Shown here in pieces: positions 1-8,397 of a stretch of 64,000 nt of DNA. The stretch is from Lacicoccus alkaliphilus DSM 16010. Lineage in GTDB: Bacteria; Bacillota; Bacilli; Staphylococcales; Salinicoccaceae. Numbering within the stretch: position 1 is the first letter of the stretch; every line of letters begins with the position of its first letter. The position numbers and the translations under genes were made by a program. Under the pieces are notes generated by a model. That model had not been told where the DNA came from, did not search any database, and worked only from the letters and a program-made list of their open reading frames with translations. The stretch covers positions 372,001 through 436,000 of the forward strand of contig NZ_FRCF01000002.1 in assembly GCF_900142805.1 (NCBI RefSeq). The letters are read 5' to 3'.

Positions 1-484
1 GCTGATATTCCTGCTTTTCAACGACAACTCCGCTTTTATCGATTGCTATCGTCGTCGGCAGGGGTCCGATCTGATAAGCTTTGGTCACGTCCCTGTTACG
101 ATCCAGTGCAATCGGGAAGGAAAGTTCTTCATCAAGGCTCATAAGGAATTGATTGATCTGCTGTTCCCCTTCCGAAACATTTACAGCGATCAGTTCATAT
201 TCATCGTGACCTTCGTTATATATCGTGTTCATATCAGGCATTTCCTCGCGGCAGGGTTCGCACCATGTGCCCCAGAAATTCAATATGACGCCTCTGTCTT
301 CATTGATTTCGGACAATTGCACGGTTCCACCATCAAGTGTCTCAAGCTGGAAATCGACTGCATCATCACCGACCTGCACGGCCTGTGAATCAGAAGTCAG
401 GTTGAACCACAGGGTCACCCCGACCAAAACGACAATGCTTGTAATGATGGCCACCCTGAGTATATTCCTCGTTTGCTTCTTCAT
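1..484 (-). CDS. resA: ResA-like thiol-disulfide oxidoreductase (3' end cut by window edge)
   Basis: Membrane-anchored thioredoxin-like protein of the TlpA/ResA family, which in Bacillus keeps apocytochrome c haem-binding cysteines reduced for cytochrome c maturation outside the membrane. The visible 161 codons show a signal anchor at residues 11-29, an extracytoplasmic part and the redox motif WCEPC at 74-78 in the context NFWGTWCEPCREEMP. The start at 484 has AGGTGA eight bases upstream, and a TATAAT element lies at 519-524. The reading frame is open to base 2, so about 15-20 C-terminal residues are missing. It follows rluB in the same direction, as resA does in Bacillus. The family assignment is sure; the cytochrome role is inference. 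Confidence 0.87.
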   Translation of the reverse strand, partial: MKKQTRNILRVAIITSIVVLVGVTLWFNLTSDSQAVQVGDDAVDFQLETLDGGTVQLSEINEDRGVILNFWGTWCEPCREEMPDMNTIYNEGHDEYELIAVNVSEGEQQINQFLMSLDEELSFPIALDRNRDVTKAYQIGPLPTTIAIDKSGVVVEKQEYQ

Positions 485-571
485 AAATTTCACCTACAGT
501 AACTAGTTTGCTCCACCCATTATATCATTCATACAAAGTCACGGTTTGACATTATTATGACAATTGCTGAA

Positions 572-1294
572 TCAGCCTTTCGCATTGGCGATCAGCTTTT
601 TCACCTCATGCGGCTTTAAAAACCTGTGATCGCCTTCGCTTAACCCTTCCAGGGTCAGAAAATCATATCTGATGCGGGTCAATTTCAGGATTTCAAGGTC
701 AAAATGCTCGAACATCCGCCTGACCTGACGGTTGCGTCCTTCATGGATCGTCACATCGACGATCATGTTCTTATCTTTCTTATCGCGCACCACATTTACA
801 TCGGCCGGCGCTGTTTTGCCGTCTTCAAGCAGGATGCCTTCTGCCATCATCTTCTGCTCATGTCTCTTCAGGATGCCCTTGACCTTCACCCTGTATGTTT
901 TGGAAATTTCATATTTGGGATGGGTCATGTATTGTGTGAATTCGCCGTCATTCGTCAACAGCAGGATGCCTGATGTGTCGTAGTCCAGCCGACCGACCGG
1001 ATAAAGGCGCAGATCGAGCGCTTTGAACTTCGTTATCACCGTTTTACGCTTGCTCTCATCTTCCACAGAGGAAATTTCGCCAACCGGCTTATAATATAGG
1101 ATGTATGTTTTCTCCTCTTTGGTGAGCGGGATGCCGTCCACTTCCACCTTATCTCCTTTGCGCACTTTCGTTCCGAGTTCGGTGACGGTACCGCCGTTCA
1201 CTTTCACACGTCCGTCGATGATCAGCTGTTCTGCTTTTCGGCGTGATGTGACGCCGCTGTCTGCTATTGCTTTTTGCAGTCTTATTTCACTCAT
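572..1294 (-). CDS. rluB: 23S rRNA pseudouridine synthase RluB family
   Basis: RsuA/RluB family pseudouridine synthase, predicted to modify a uridine in 23S rRNA near the peptidyl-transferase centre (U2605 in E. coli). An S4 RNA-binding domain covers about residues 1-60. The catalytic motif GRLDYDTSG, with the presumed nucleophile Asp104, is followed by LLLTNDGEF. EGRNRQVRRMF in the C-terminal part is also typical. At 240 residues it has the usual length. The start is set by AAAGGAGG nine bases upstream and lies 8 bases inside the end of scpB. It is the last gene of scpA-scpB-rluB, the order seen in Bacillus and Staphylococcus. Confidence 0.93.
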   Translation of the reverse strand: MSEIRLQKAIADSGVTSRRKAEQLIIDGRVKVNGGTVTELGTKVRKGDKVEVDGIPLTKEEKTYILYYKPVGEISSVEDESKRKTVITKFKALDLRLYPVGRLDYDTSGILLLTNDGEFTQYMTHPKYEISKTYRVKVKGILKRHEQKMMAEGILLEDGKTAPADVNVVRDKKDKNMIVDVTIHEGRNRQVRRMFEHFDLEILKLTRIRYDFLTLEGLSEGDHRFLKPHEVKKLIANAKG

Positions 1295-1829
1295 GATTTT
1301 CTTCCTCCTTTAAATTATCAAAGAACAGGTCGATTTCTTCCTGTTCCTTGATGTCATCCTGTGTCGGCAGTTCTTCCAGACTTTCCAGGCCGAATACATA
1401 AAGAAAAGTCCGGGTGGTGACAAAGTGCGAAGCACGCTCATTCTCAATGTTTTTTTTCATGATCAGACCTTTGTTCAGGAGCGTCGTGATCGGACCATCC
1501 GACTGGACCCCGCGCAGTTCCTCTATCATGGCACGGGAAGCGGGCTGATTATACGCAACGATGGATAAGACTTCCAGGGCGGCCTGTGACAGTTTATTCT
1601 TCGGTTTGTCCTGAAGTATACGGATGATATATTTTTCCATCGCGGGCGTCGTTTTAAGAAAATAAGTCTCCCCATGCAGACTTATATCCAGATGCGGCTT
1701 ATCATAATTTCCCACTTCCTGCCGAAGCTGCTGTCTCGTCACCGGGACATGCATGATCAGCTGTTCTTCCGTCAGCCCGACATCTCCTGCAATATAAAGC
1801 AAACCTTCAATAATATCAATCTTTTCCAT
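1287..1829 (-). CDS. scpB: segregation and condensation protein B
   Basis: ScpB, the winged-helix (kite) subunit of the SMC-ScpAB condensin complex that organises and helps segregate the chromosome. The 180-residue protein begins MEKIDIIEGLLYIAG. The conserved core LEVLSIVAYNQPASRAMIEELRG is in two parts visible near residues 85-107 of the protein. An in-frame start 36 bases further up exists, but 1829 has a nearby GAAAGG and gives the family's normal N-terminus. The gene overlaps the end of scpA by 14 bases and the start of rluB by 8, so the three are probably translationally coupled. Confidence 0.92.
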   Translation of the reverse strand: MEKIDIIEGLLYIAGDVGLTEEQLIMHVPVTRQQLRQEVGNYDKPHLDISLHGETYFLKTTPAMEKYIIRILQDKPKNKLSQAALEVLSIVAYNQPASRAMIEELRGVQSDGPITTLLNKGLIMKKNIENERASHFVTTRTFLYVFGLESLEELPTQDDIKEQEEIDLFFDNLKEEENHE

Positions 1830-2541
1830 ATTTTTGCTGCCTTTCAAATTGGTATTCACCATCATCCAAAATATTGATGATCATTCTATGCGATTTCACC
1901 CAGTCCAGCACTACCATGAAAAGCGCAACCACCATCGCCCTTGATTCATCCAGGCTGAATAATTCAGTAAGACGGAGTGATGATTTCCCATTGAACTTAT
2001 CAGTGATATAGGACTCCGCATGCTCTTTTGAAATCACTTCCCGTCTGATGGAAACCATCTGCTTCTGATTCAGCGAGACCCGCATCCTGACCTTCTGGTA
2101 TGCTTCAAGTAAGTGGTCCAGGGTCAATTCCAGGTTGTCCGCCTCTTCATCCGCTTCCTCGAATTCATGAGGCGCTTTGATGTACGTCCTGTCGTTCTCT
2201 TTTTTCAATTGGAAGAGTTCCTCTGCATACTGCTTGTAGTTTTGATACTCCAGCAACTGTTCCATGAGCTGTTCTCTCGGGTCCGTGTAATCCTCTTCGA
2301 CAGCAACGGGTTCCGGCAACAGCATGAAACTCTTGATTTTAAGCAGTTCACTCGCCATGACCAGATATTCACTGGCCACATTGATCTCAAGTTCTTTCAT
2401 TTGATTGATATATTCCATATACTGGGCTGTAAGAGAGGCCATCGGTATATCGTATATATCAATTTCAAGTTCCTTGATCAGATGCAGCAGCAAATCCAGC
2501 GGCCCTTCGAAAATATCTAATTTAACTTCATAAGTAAACAT
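1816..2541 (-). CDS. scpA: segregation and condensation protein A
   Basis: ScpA, the kleisin that bridges the SMC heads and binds ScpB. The N-terminal signature FEGPLDLLLHLI at residues 11-22 is diagnostic, followed by the DIYDIP segment. The middle is acidic (EEADEEADNLELTLD), and the C-terminal winged helix ends in DDGEYQFERQQKYGKD. At 241 residues the length is normal. A GAGG element precedes the start. It is transcribed divergently from the DUF309 gene, with only 28 bases between the start codons, so the two promoters must lie in or very near each other. Confidence 0.93.
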   Translation of the reverse strand: MFTYEVKLDIFEGPLDLLLHLIKELEIDIYDIPMASLTAQYMEYINQMKELEINVASEYLVMASELLKIKSFMLLPEPVAVEEDYTDPREQLMEQLLEYQNYKQYAEELFQLKKENDRTYIKAPHEFEEADEEADNLELTLDHLLEAYQKVRMRVSLNQKQMVSIRREVISKEHAESYITDKFNGKSSLRLTELFSLDESRAMVVALFMVVLDWVKSHRMIINILDDGEYQFERQQKYGKD

Positions 2542-2569
2542 ATTAAAACCTCAATCTTGGAGAATCATT

Positions 2570-3106
2570 ATGGATGAAATCACTCTGTTAAAATACTATA
2601 ACGAATTTATTATAAAGCAAGATTACTTCGAATGCCATGAAATCATGGAGGACGCCTGGAAATCGAAAAAGCATTATTCAAAAGAGGACGATGAAATTTT
2701 CTTCATCCAGCTCTCGACAGCTGAATACCATTATCGCAGAAACAACTTCTATGGCGCACGCAAAATATACAGACGTGCTGTCAAACGTCTGGAGGAACGC
2801 CCTTTCCCTCATCTTGAATATGGATTGGAGAGTGATGTCACACCGCTCATAAAGGAGCGGCTTGACGCCATAGGGGGCAAACCCTTCACTCCCCTCCTGC
2901 TGCCCCTCACCGGCCAGATGTTTGAAGCGCTGCGCGCCTATGCAATGCCCGGGCTCTCTTCGAAGGAATTTCTGAGGCAAATAGCAAAAATCCACAAAAA
3001 AGACATCACACTTGTACAGAAGCACCGCCTGCGGGACAGGTCGGAAATCATCAAAGTGAGGAACGAAAAGCTCAGGGAGAAAAGGTCGCGGAATCCCCGG
3101 GATTAA
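2570..3106 (+). CDS. DUF309 domain protein (YpuF-like)
   Basis: Cytoplasmic helical protein of the DUF309 family, represented by B. subtilis YpuF, which lies next to scpA there as here. The family hallmark is visible in YYNEFIIKQDYFECHEIMEDAW near residues 9-30, then an IQLSTAEYHYRRNNFYGARKIYRRA segment. These helices resemble a TPR-like bundle. The molecular function is unknown. The start has TTGGAGAATC just upstream. The C-terminus is strongly basic (KLREKRSRNPRD), which could suggest nucleic-acid contact, but that is only a guess. It ends at a bidirectional terminator. Confidence 0.82.
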   Translation: MDEITLLKYYNEFIIKQDYFECHEIMEDAWKSKKHYSKEDDEIFFIQLSTAEYHYRRNNFYGARKIYRRAVKRLEERPFPHLEYGLESDVTPLIKERLDAIGGKPFTPLLLPLTGQMFEALRAYAMPGLSSKEFLRQIAKIHKKDITLVQKHRLRDRSEIIKVRNEKLREKRSRNPRD

Positions 3107-3110
3107 ATGC

Positions 3111-3146
3111 AAAAAGCTGCAGACTGTGAAAGTCTGCAGCTTTTTT
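3111..3146. terminator. bidirectional terminator, DUF309 gene / deoB operon
   Basis: Perfect stem of at least 13 bp (arms AAGCTGCAGACT and its complement, loop GTGAA) flanked by an A tract on the left and six T on the right. It can stop transcription from both sides, and it also closes the 27-codon reading frame after deoB. Confidence 0.9.
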
Positions 3147-3228
3147 AGAATATGAGGAACCAATATGCAAAACCCCACAACAGGGCAAACAACAGTATGA
3201 CCAAAAAAACGGCTTTTCTATTTTTCAT
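3145..3228 (-). CDS. putative 27-residue single-span membrane miniprotein after deoB
   Basis: A very short frame reading [14 protein letters not shown] and then [13 protein letters not shown]: a basic N-terminus followed by one hydrophobic segment of about 21 residues. Its ATG lies inside the last codons of deoB in another frame, 10 bases before deoB ends, and its stop is at the terminator, so the frame exactly fills the space between deoB and the hairpin. A weak GAGATGGTG precedes it. Position, topology and composition resemble real membrane miniproteins, but I know no homologue and coding by chance is possible. Confidence 0.45.
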   Translation of the reverse strand: MKNRKAVFLVILLFALLWGFAYWFLIF

Positions 3229-4402
3229 AAGGCACCATCTCACTTAATAAACTTCTTCCGCCCGTTTCATACTCTATGCCAAAGTTCTCTGCCATCGTTG
3301 CAGCCAGGTCGCTGAACGTCTCACTCTGCCGCACCGGCCCGTAGTCCAGATCTTTTTTGGAAGTCATCAGAAGAGGCACATATTCCCTCGTATGATCAGT
3401 TCCTTTGTGGGTGGGGTCGTTGCCATGATCGGCAGTGATGATGAGCAGGTCGTCTTCCCTCAGTTTTTCGATGATTTCAGGGAGTCTCTCATCAAATTCC
3501 TTCAATGCGTTGGAATAGCCCGCCGGATCTCTCCTGTGGCCATATAATGCATCAAAATCGACAAGGTTTAAAAATGACAGTCCTTCAAAATCACGGTCAA
3601 GCACTTCGAGCAGTTTATCCACCCCGTCGTCGTTGCTTTTGGTTCTGACTGTATCGGTGATGCCCGACCCGGTGAAAATATCGTTGATCTTACCGATCGC
3701 TATGACATCCTTCCCGCTTTCCTCAAGGGCGTTCAGCACAGTCCTGCCGAATGGCTCCAGTGCGTAGTCGTGACGATTTCCCGTCCTTGTGAAGTCGTGC
3801 TTATTGGTACCGGTGAAAGGTCTGGCGATGACTCGGCCCACCAGGAATTCAGGCGCTTTGGTCATCTCCCTGACTTTTTCACAGATATCATACAGTTCAT
3901 CCAAAGGGATGACCTCTTCATGCGCCGCAATTTGAAGCACAGGATCATTGGAGGTGTATATTATGAGGTCGCCGGTTTCCATCTGATGCTCCCCGTGATC
4001 TTTGATGATTTCCGTACCGCTTGCCGGGATGTTGCCGACGATCCCCCTGCCGGTCACCGTCCTGATGTTGTCGAGCAGTTCTTCCGGGAAACCGTCGGGA
4101 TAAACTTTGAAAGGTTCTGTAATGTTGAGTCCAGCTATTTCCCAATGTCCGGTCATGGTATCCTTGCCGCGGGATATTTCTGCCATCTTGCTGTAAAATG
4201 CCTGTGGCTTTTCAGGGCAGCCGACTCCCGGCAGCTCATCGATGCAGCCGAGTCCCAACTTCTCCAGATTACCGAGTGTCACCGGGGAATCTTCGAGGAG
4301 ATGCTTTAAAGTATGCGCCCCTTCATCCCCGAATTCAGCTGCATCATGCTGCGCACCGATACCCACTGAATCAAGTACTATCAAATGAACTCTTCTAAAC
4401 AT
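3218..4402 (-). CDS. deoB: phosphopentomutase
   Basis: DeoB converts (deoxy)ribose 1-phosphate to the 5-phosphate in nucleoside salvage. It belongs to the alkaline phosphatase superfamily and binds two Mn ions. The N-terminal metal motif [12 protein letters not shown] (residues 9-20), the phospho-acceptor region [10 protein letters not shown], and the C-terminal [20 protein letters not shown] motif are all present. At 394 residues the length is right. The start has AGTAGGT upstream. It follows xerD at 7 bases, giving fur-xerD-deoB as in Bacillus. Confidence 0.95.
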   Translation of the reverse strand: MFRRVHLIVLDSVGIGAQHDAAEFGDEGAHTLKHLLEDSPVTLGNLEKLGLGCIDELPGVGCPEKPQAFYSKMAEISRGKDTMTGHWEIAGLNITEPFKVYPDGFPEELLDNIRTVTGRGIVGNIPASGTEIIKDHGEHQMETGDLIIYTSNDPVLQIAAHEEVIPLDELYDICEKVREMTKAPEFLVGRVIARPFTGTNKHDFTRTGNRHDYALEPFGRTVLNALEESGKDVIAIGKINDIFTGSGITDTVRTKSNDDGVDKLLEVLDRDFEGLSFLNLVDFDALYGHRRDPAGYSNALKEFDERLPEIIEKLREDDLLIITADHGNDPTHKGTDHTREYVPLLMTSKKDLDYGPVRQSETFSDLAATMAENFGIEYETGGRSLLSEMVPYEK

Positions 4403-4409
4403 ATAATAC

Positions 4410-5297
4410 CTACTTTCTCGGATGGAATTGTTTATACATTTCGCGGATTTTCGAAGCGGAGATCTGTGTGTAAATCTGGGTCGTACTGATATCGGAGTGC
4501 CCCAGCATCTCCTGGACAGCTCTTAAGTCCGCACCGTTCTCGATTAAATGCGTTGCAAACGAATGTCTGAAAGTATGAGGAGTGATATTTTTACTGATGC
4601 CGCTCAGTACCTCATACTTTTTGATTGTCTTCCATAAACCCTGACGTGTGAATCCCCTGCCCCTGTTGGTGATGAAAAGATCCTCGGTGTCTTCGGTTTT
4701 GAGCAGCCTCGGCCTGATGCTGACGATATAATGTTCCAGCTGACGGGCGACAAAGTCCGTAATCGGTACGATACGTTCTTTACTGCCTTTGCCGCGCACC
4801 CTGATGAAGCCCATTTCCGTATTGACATCGGGCTTTTTGATGCTGATCAGCTCACTCACCCTGATGCCTGAAGCATAAAGGACTTCCATCATGGTGCTGT
4901 CCCGGACGCCTGCCGGCGAGTCTTCGGGTGTGGCAAGCAGTGTTTCCATCTCTTCGATGGTCAGATATTCAGGCAGCTTCTTCTCCCCCCGGACAGCAGT
5001 CAGCTTGATCGCCGGGTTCATTTTCGTGACATCCTGATTCAATAAGAATTGATGGAAATTTCTGAGTGTCGACTGTGTCCTAGAAATCGTTTTTGAACTT
5101 AATCCCTTTTCATTCAGATGTTTGATGAAACTGATCAGCATATCGGTATCCACTTTTTCCAAGGATTTGACGCCCAGCTCATCAAGATAACTTAAATAAT
5201 GTTTCAAGTCCTGCTTATAGGAACTGAGAGAAGCCGGGCTCAGCCCCTTTTCAATTTTGAGGAAAGTGATGTATTCATCGATATGCTTATCAATCAT
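4410..5297 (-). CDS. xerD: site-specific tyrosine recombinase XerD
   Basis: XerD acts with XerC at dif to resolve chromosome dimers. The N-terminal SAM-like DNA-binding half runs from about residue 1 to 90. The catalytic half carries the first Arg in [10 protein letters not shown], the HxxR box [10 protein letters not shown], and the [13 protein letters not shown] box with the nucleophilic Tyr. At 295 residues it is full length. It starts inside the end of fur (8-base overlap), which suggests coupling. B. subtilis has the small gene yqzK between fur and xerD; there is none here. Confidence 0.94.
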   Translation of the reverse strand: MIDKHIDEYITFLKIEKGLSPASLSSYKQDLKHYLSYLDELGVKSLEKVDTDMLISFIKHLNEKGLSSKTISRTQSTLRNFHQFLLNQDVTKMNPAIKLTAVRGEKKLPEYLTIEEMETLLATPEDSPAGVRDSTMMEVLYASGIRVSELISIKKPDVNTEMGFIRVRGKGSKERIVPITDFVARQLEHYIVSIRPRLLKTEDTEDLFITNRGRGFTRQGLWKTIKKYEVLSGISKNITPHTFRHSFATHLIENGADLRAVQEMLGHSDISTTQIYTQISASKIREMYKQFHPRK

Positions 5298-5751
5298 CCG
5301 TGGCCTGCTCCACCTTCAGTGTACAATGTTTACATACACCATGAAAAGTCAGACGATGGTCTGTGATTTTAAAGTGAAAATCACTCTCGACTATACTTTC
5401 GACATCTCCCAGGAGGTCTTCTTCTATTTCCTCGACCGATCCACAGCTGATGCATACCAGATGATGATGGAAATGCTCTGCACCTTCCTTGCGGAGGTCA
5501 TACCTTGAGACGCCGTCACCAAAATTGATCTTATCCAGGATCTTCAGTTCATTGAGAAGTTCAAGTGTGCGGTATACAGTTGCGAGACCGATTTCGGGAT
5601 ACTTTTCCTTCACTTTCATAAAAACATCTTCCGCGCTGAGATGATCACTTTCATTTTCCAACAATACTTTCAGTGTCACTTCACGTTGTGGTGTCAATTT
5701 ATATTTTGCATCATGAAGGGCTTCTTTTATGTGCTGGATTCTCTTTTCCAC
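5290..5751 (-). CDS. fur: Fur-family ferric uptake regulator (GTG start)
   Basis: Fur-family repressor with winged helix (KLTPQREVTLKVLL, then the recognition region IGLATVYRTLELL), the metal-binding HFHHHLVCISCGSVEE segment and a second CxxC, VCKHC. The fur-xerD-deoB position supports Fur rather than PerR or Zur; a separate zur is at 56269. I place the start at the GTG at 5751 because AGGTGG sits six bases upstream. The ATG at 5770-5772 has no ribosome site and would lie only about five bases from the expected transcript start, given the TATAAT at 5784-5789. This gives 153 residues. A PerR-type box is 30 bases upstream of the -10, in line with PerR control of fur known in S. aureus. Confidence 0.88.
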   Translation of the reverse strand: MEKRIQHIKEALHDAKYKLTPQREVTLKVLLENESDHLSAEDVFMKVKEKYPEIGLATVYRTLELLNELKILDKINFGDGVSRYDLRKEGAEHFHHHLVCISCGSVEEIEEDLLGDVESIVESDFHFKITDHRLTFHGVCKHCTLKVEQATDD

Positions 5752-5783
5752 GACGCCACCTACTTTTATCATTAATCATATAC

Positions 5784-5789
5784 ATTATA
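5784..5789 (-). promoter_or_regulatory. -10 element of the fur promoter
   Basis: Perfect TATAAT on the minus strand. The sequence 17 bases further up (TTTCAT) is a poor -35, so activation or a weak promoter is likely. The implied transcript start near 5777 favours the GTG start of fur. Confidence 0.6.
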
Positions 5790-5817
5790 CAAAACTTGCC
5801 CATGAAATGAAAGTTAT

Positions 5818-5832
5818 TAATAATTATTATAA
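5818..5832. promoter_or_regulatory. PerR-type box upstream of fur
   Basis: TAATAATTATTATAA matches the PerR consensus TTATAATTATTATAA at 14 of 15 bases. It lies about 30 bases upstream of the fur -10 in the nudF-fur gap. PerR-dependent fur expression is known in S. aureus; the binding here is inferred from sequence. Confidence 0.7.
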
Positions 5833-5838
5833 ATAAAG

Positions 5839-5857
5839 TAATTCTAATTGAGAATTA
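5839..5857. promoter_or_regulatory. inverted repeat between nudF and fur
   Basis: Perfect 7-bp arms TAATTCT and AGAATTA with a 5-base spacer. It overlaps the nudF stop codon (5855-5857) and sits just upstream of the PerR-type box. It could be a second Fur/PerR-like half operator or a weak transcript-end hairpin; it matches no consensus well. Confidence 0.4.
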
Positions 5858-6376
5858 TAAATATGATAATACATATTGTACAGCAATAATGGTTTTGGCA
5901 TCACGGAATTTTCCTGTGTCGAGGGCGTCCTGAAGCGAGTCTGTAGGAATCTTTTCGATATCCAGAAATTCATCTTTCTCAAGTGCCTGTTCTTCAAATT
6001 CCAAATCCTCTGCGATGTAAAGGTGGATGAGCTCACTGGCGAATCCCGGCGCAGTATAAAACTCATATAACTTATTGATGTTTGCAGCAACTGCTCCGAT
6101 TTCTTCTTTCAATTCTTTTTTTGCAGTTTCAATCGGCGCTTCGCCCGTTTCCACTTTGCCTGCAGGGATTTCAAGCAGCACTTCACCTGTCGGCACCCTG
6201 AACTGCCTGACAAAATACAGGTGGTCAGCGTGGATGGCAATCAGTGCGACTGCACCTTTATGATGGACGATTTCCCTGCAGGAGGTCCCGCCGTCAGGCA
6301 GTCTGATTTTATCGTGCGTTACTTTAATGACCCTGCCGTTGAATATTTCCTCAGTTTCGATGACCTCTTCCTTCAA
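5855..6376 (-). CDS. nudF: ADP-ribose pyrophosphatase (Nudix), unusual start
   Basis: Nudix hydrolase that cleaves ADP-ribose to AMP and ribose 5-phosphate. The Nudix box GKVETGEAPIETAKKELKEE plus IGA is complete, and the N-terminal FNGRVIKV and KGAVALIAI blocks match the NudF family. The coordinates use a TTG at 6376 as start, giving 173 residues, but that codon has no ribosome site. An ATG at 6403 with GAGGAG seven bases upstream is in the same frame, separated by an in-frame TAA at codon 5 (6389-6391). The real start is therefore uncertain; see the finding. nudF lies between yqkF/yqkD-like genes and fur, as in B. subtilis. Confidence 0.82.
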   Translation of the reverse strand: MKEEVIETEEIFNGRVIKVTHDKIRLPDGGTSCREIVHHKGAVALIAIHADHLYFVRQFRVPTGEVLLEIPAGKVETGEAPIETAKKELKEEIGAVAANINKLYEFYTAPGFASELIHLYIAEDLEFEEQALEKDEFLDIEKIPTDSLQDALDTGKFRDAKTIIAVQYVLSYL

Positions 6377-6434
6377 GTGATCATATGGTTAATGATTAGT
6401 CATAATGATGCTCCTCAGCTTTTTTATATCATCA

Positions 6435-6440
6435 ATTATA
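6435..6440 (-). promoter_or_regulatory. -10 element of nudF
   Basis: Perfect TATAAT on the minus strand, about 32 bases upstream of the well-spaced SD/ATG at 6403. The -35 region (TTTTAA at 17 bases) is weak. It shows that the transcript should include the ATG at 6403. Confidence 0.5.
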
Positions 6441-6547
6441 GCACTAACATTATTGCTTTAAAAAGGGCCGAAAAGCTTTGATGATTCAAATTTTGTATGG
6501 AATAATTGGTATAGTTATCTTATCCCTGTATATGAAGGAGAGGTATT

Positions 6548-7459
6548 ATGGAATATACGGAATCCAAAAGCGGGTTGAACTTCTCCCGGATGGCGCTTGG
6601 GTGTATGAATTTACCGGTCGAAGATGAAATTGCGGCTGAAGAAATCATCGAATACGCTTTATCACAGCATATAAACTTCTTTGATACTGCCGATTTATAT
6701 CAATTTGGCAGGAATGAGGAAACAGTCGGTAAAATTTTGAAGCGGTACCAAAGCAGATATAATCTTTATGTCGGCACCAAGGTCGGCAATGAATTTGACA
6801 GGTCGCTGCAGCAGAAGACCGGATGGAATCCGGGAAGGAAGTATATCAAGGCTGAAATCAAAATGTCGCTCCGCCGTCTGGGCATGGACCACATAGATCT
6901 TTACCAGCTTCACGGTGGTACCATCGAAGATGATATGGATGACACCATCCTTGCGTTTGAAGAGCTGAAGTCAGAAGGTCTGATCAGAAGTTACGGCATT
7001 TCCTCCATCCGGCCGAATGTGATCGATCATTATTACAGGAAAAGTAATATGGATACACTCATGCTGCAGTTGAACCCGCTTGACAACCGGCCGGAGGAAT
7101 TCCTTGAAGCACTGGATGGCATCACGATCCTTGCCCGCGGGCCTGTCATGCAGGGTTTGTTCACCGATTGCCATGAATATCACTTGAAAGAGAAATTCCC
7201 TGATGGTATCTTTAATTACCCGCAGGAGGAGTTGAGCCGCATATTCGCGATGCTCGCCCGTCATCATGACGATCTGACCGCTTTGTCATTTAAATACCTC
7301 ATCGATAAAGGCGCAGTCATCGTGACTGGTGTAAGCACACTGGAGCAGCTGGAGAAGAATTTGGAAAGTTTGAAAAAAGCGGCTGCAATGGATGAAAATG
7401 AAATGAAGACAGCGGAAAAGCTGTTTAAAAAAGAAAGATACGAGGTTCACAGATTATGA
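6548..7459 (+). CDS. aldo/keto reductase, YqkF-like
   Basis: NADPH-dependent aldo/keto reductase with a TIM-barrel fold. The catalytic tetrad is visible as Asp46 and Tyr51 (FFDTADLYQFG), Lys78 (GTKVG) and His122 (YQLHGGTIEDDMD). The run EELKSEGLIRSYGISSIRPN is close to what I recall of B. subtilis YqkF, which also lies beside yqkD and nudF. The natural substrate is not known. GAAGGAGAGG precedes the start. It overlaps the downstream hydrolase gene by 4 bases (ATGA), so the two form a coupled pair. At 303 residues the length is normal. Confidence 0.86.
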   Translation: MEYTESKSGLNFSRMALGCMNLPVEDEIAAEEIIEYALSQHINFFDTADLYQFGRNEETVGKILKRYQSRYNLYVGTKVGNEFDRSLQQKTGWNPGRKYIKAEIKMSLRRLGMDHIDLYQLHGGTIEDDMDDTILAFEELKSEGLIRSYGISSIRPNVIDHYYRKSNMDTLMLQLNPLDNRPEEFLEALDGITILARGPVMQGLFTDCHEYHLKEKFPDGIFNYPQEELSRIFAMLARHHDDLTALSFKYLIDKGAVIVTGVSTLEQLEKNLESLKKAAAMDENEMKTAEKLFKKERYEVHRL

Positions 7460-8397
7460 AAAATTTAGGTGTTTGGATATGGACAGGTGTACTCTCTGTG
7501 TTCACCATTATTGCTGCGCTGGGGTATTATGCTTCCACACAGACCCTTTTCTTCAAACTGCGTGATGTGGAAGTGATCAAACGCAGGGAAACACGGGCGA
7601 AGAGAATAAATTTGGATGAATTCAGAAAGCTGCCCCAGGACGATATCCTGATTCCATCCAGATTCGACTACAGCATCAATGCTGTTTTCGTTTATCCGAA
7701 TGATACGAATAAATGGGTGGTGCTGTGCCACGGGGTCACTGAAAACAAGATCAGCTCCATCAAATATTTGAATATGTTCGTCGGGATGGGATATAACTGC
7801 GTGATTTATGATGCAAGAAGACATGGCAATTCGGGAGGTATACATTCCACTTATGGCTTCTATGAAAAATACGATCTCGAAAGCGTAGTCGACTACCTGC
7901 ATAAGCACTACGGCGAGGACATCGAATTCGGTATTCACGGCGAATCCATGGGGGCGGCGACCATGCTGCTCTATGCGGGTGAACTGTCGAATAAGGCGAA
8001 GTTCTATGTTTCGGATGCATCATTTTCAAAGTTTGCAGATCAGCTGACCTTCATTTTCGGACAGTATTCAAGGCTCGCTTCTCCATTCGTTTTGGTCATG
8101 ACGAACCTTTTCTTCAGATTCAGAAGCAGGTTTTCATTGTTTAAGGTATCACCAATCAGAATCATCGACAAAATTGAACAGCCGATATTGTTCATCCATT
8201 CGAAGAATGACAAGTTCATCCCTTATCATCAGACGAAAGAACTTTATGAAAAGAAAAAAGGGCCCAAGATTGCCTGGTACCCCGGCCGCGGAGGACATGT
8301 CGAGAGCTTTAACCGCAATCAGGATGCCTATGTCGCGAAAGTCACTTATTTTCTTGAGAATTACGTAAAATGGGATGTTCGAAAAAGTCGTGGGTGA
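7456..8397 (+). CDS. membrane-anchored alpha/beta hydrolase, YqkD-like
   Basis: Serine hydrolase of the alpha/beta fold with an N-terminal signal anchor at about residues 7-29, so the catalytic domain probably faces outward. The nucleophile elbow is GESMG with Ser164. The oxyanion region HGVTENK, the acid in HSKNDKFIP and the His in GGHVESF complete the triad. Length and position next to the YqkF-like gene match B. subtilis YqkD. Substrate unknown. Its last 56 bases run antisense to the end of rnz, so the two genes overlap tail to tail without room for a separate terminator. Confidence 0.84.
   Translation: MKNLGVWIWTGVLSVFTIIAALGYYASTQTLFFKLRDVEVIKRRETRAKRINLDEFRKLPQDDILIPSRFDYSINAVFVYPNDTNKWVVLCHGVTENKISSIKYLNMFVGMGYNCVIYDARRHGNSGGIHSTYGFYEKYDLESVVDYLHKHYGEDIEFGIHGESMGAATMLLYAGELSNKAKFYVSDASFSKFADQLTFIFGQYSRLASPFVLVMTNLFFRFRSRFSLFKVSPIRIIDKIEQPILFIHSKNDKFIPYHQTKELYEKKKGPKIAWYPGRGGHVESFNRNQDAYVAKVTYFLENYVKWDVRKSRG

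Noticed and set aside
6376-6403. Calling nudF a pseudogene
   Set aside because: The Nudix protein is intact from residue 1 of the TTG-start form and only the extreme N-terminus is in doubt, so it is listed as a CDS with an uncertain start.
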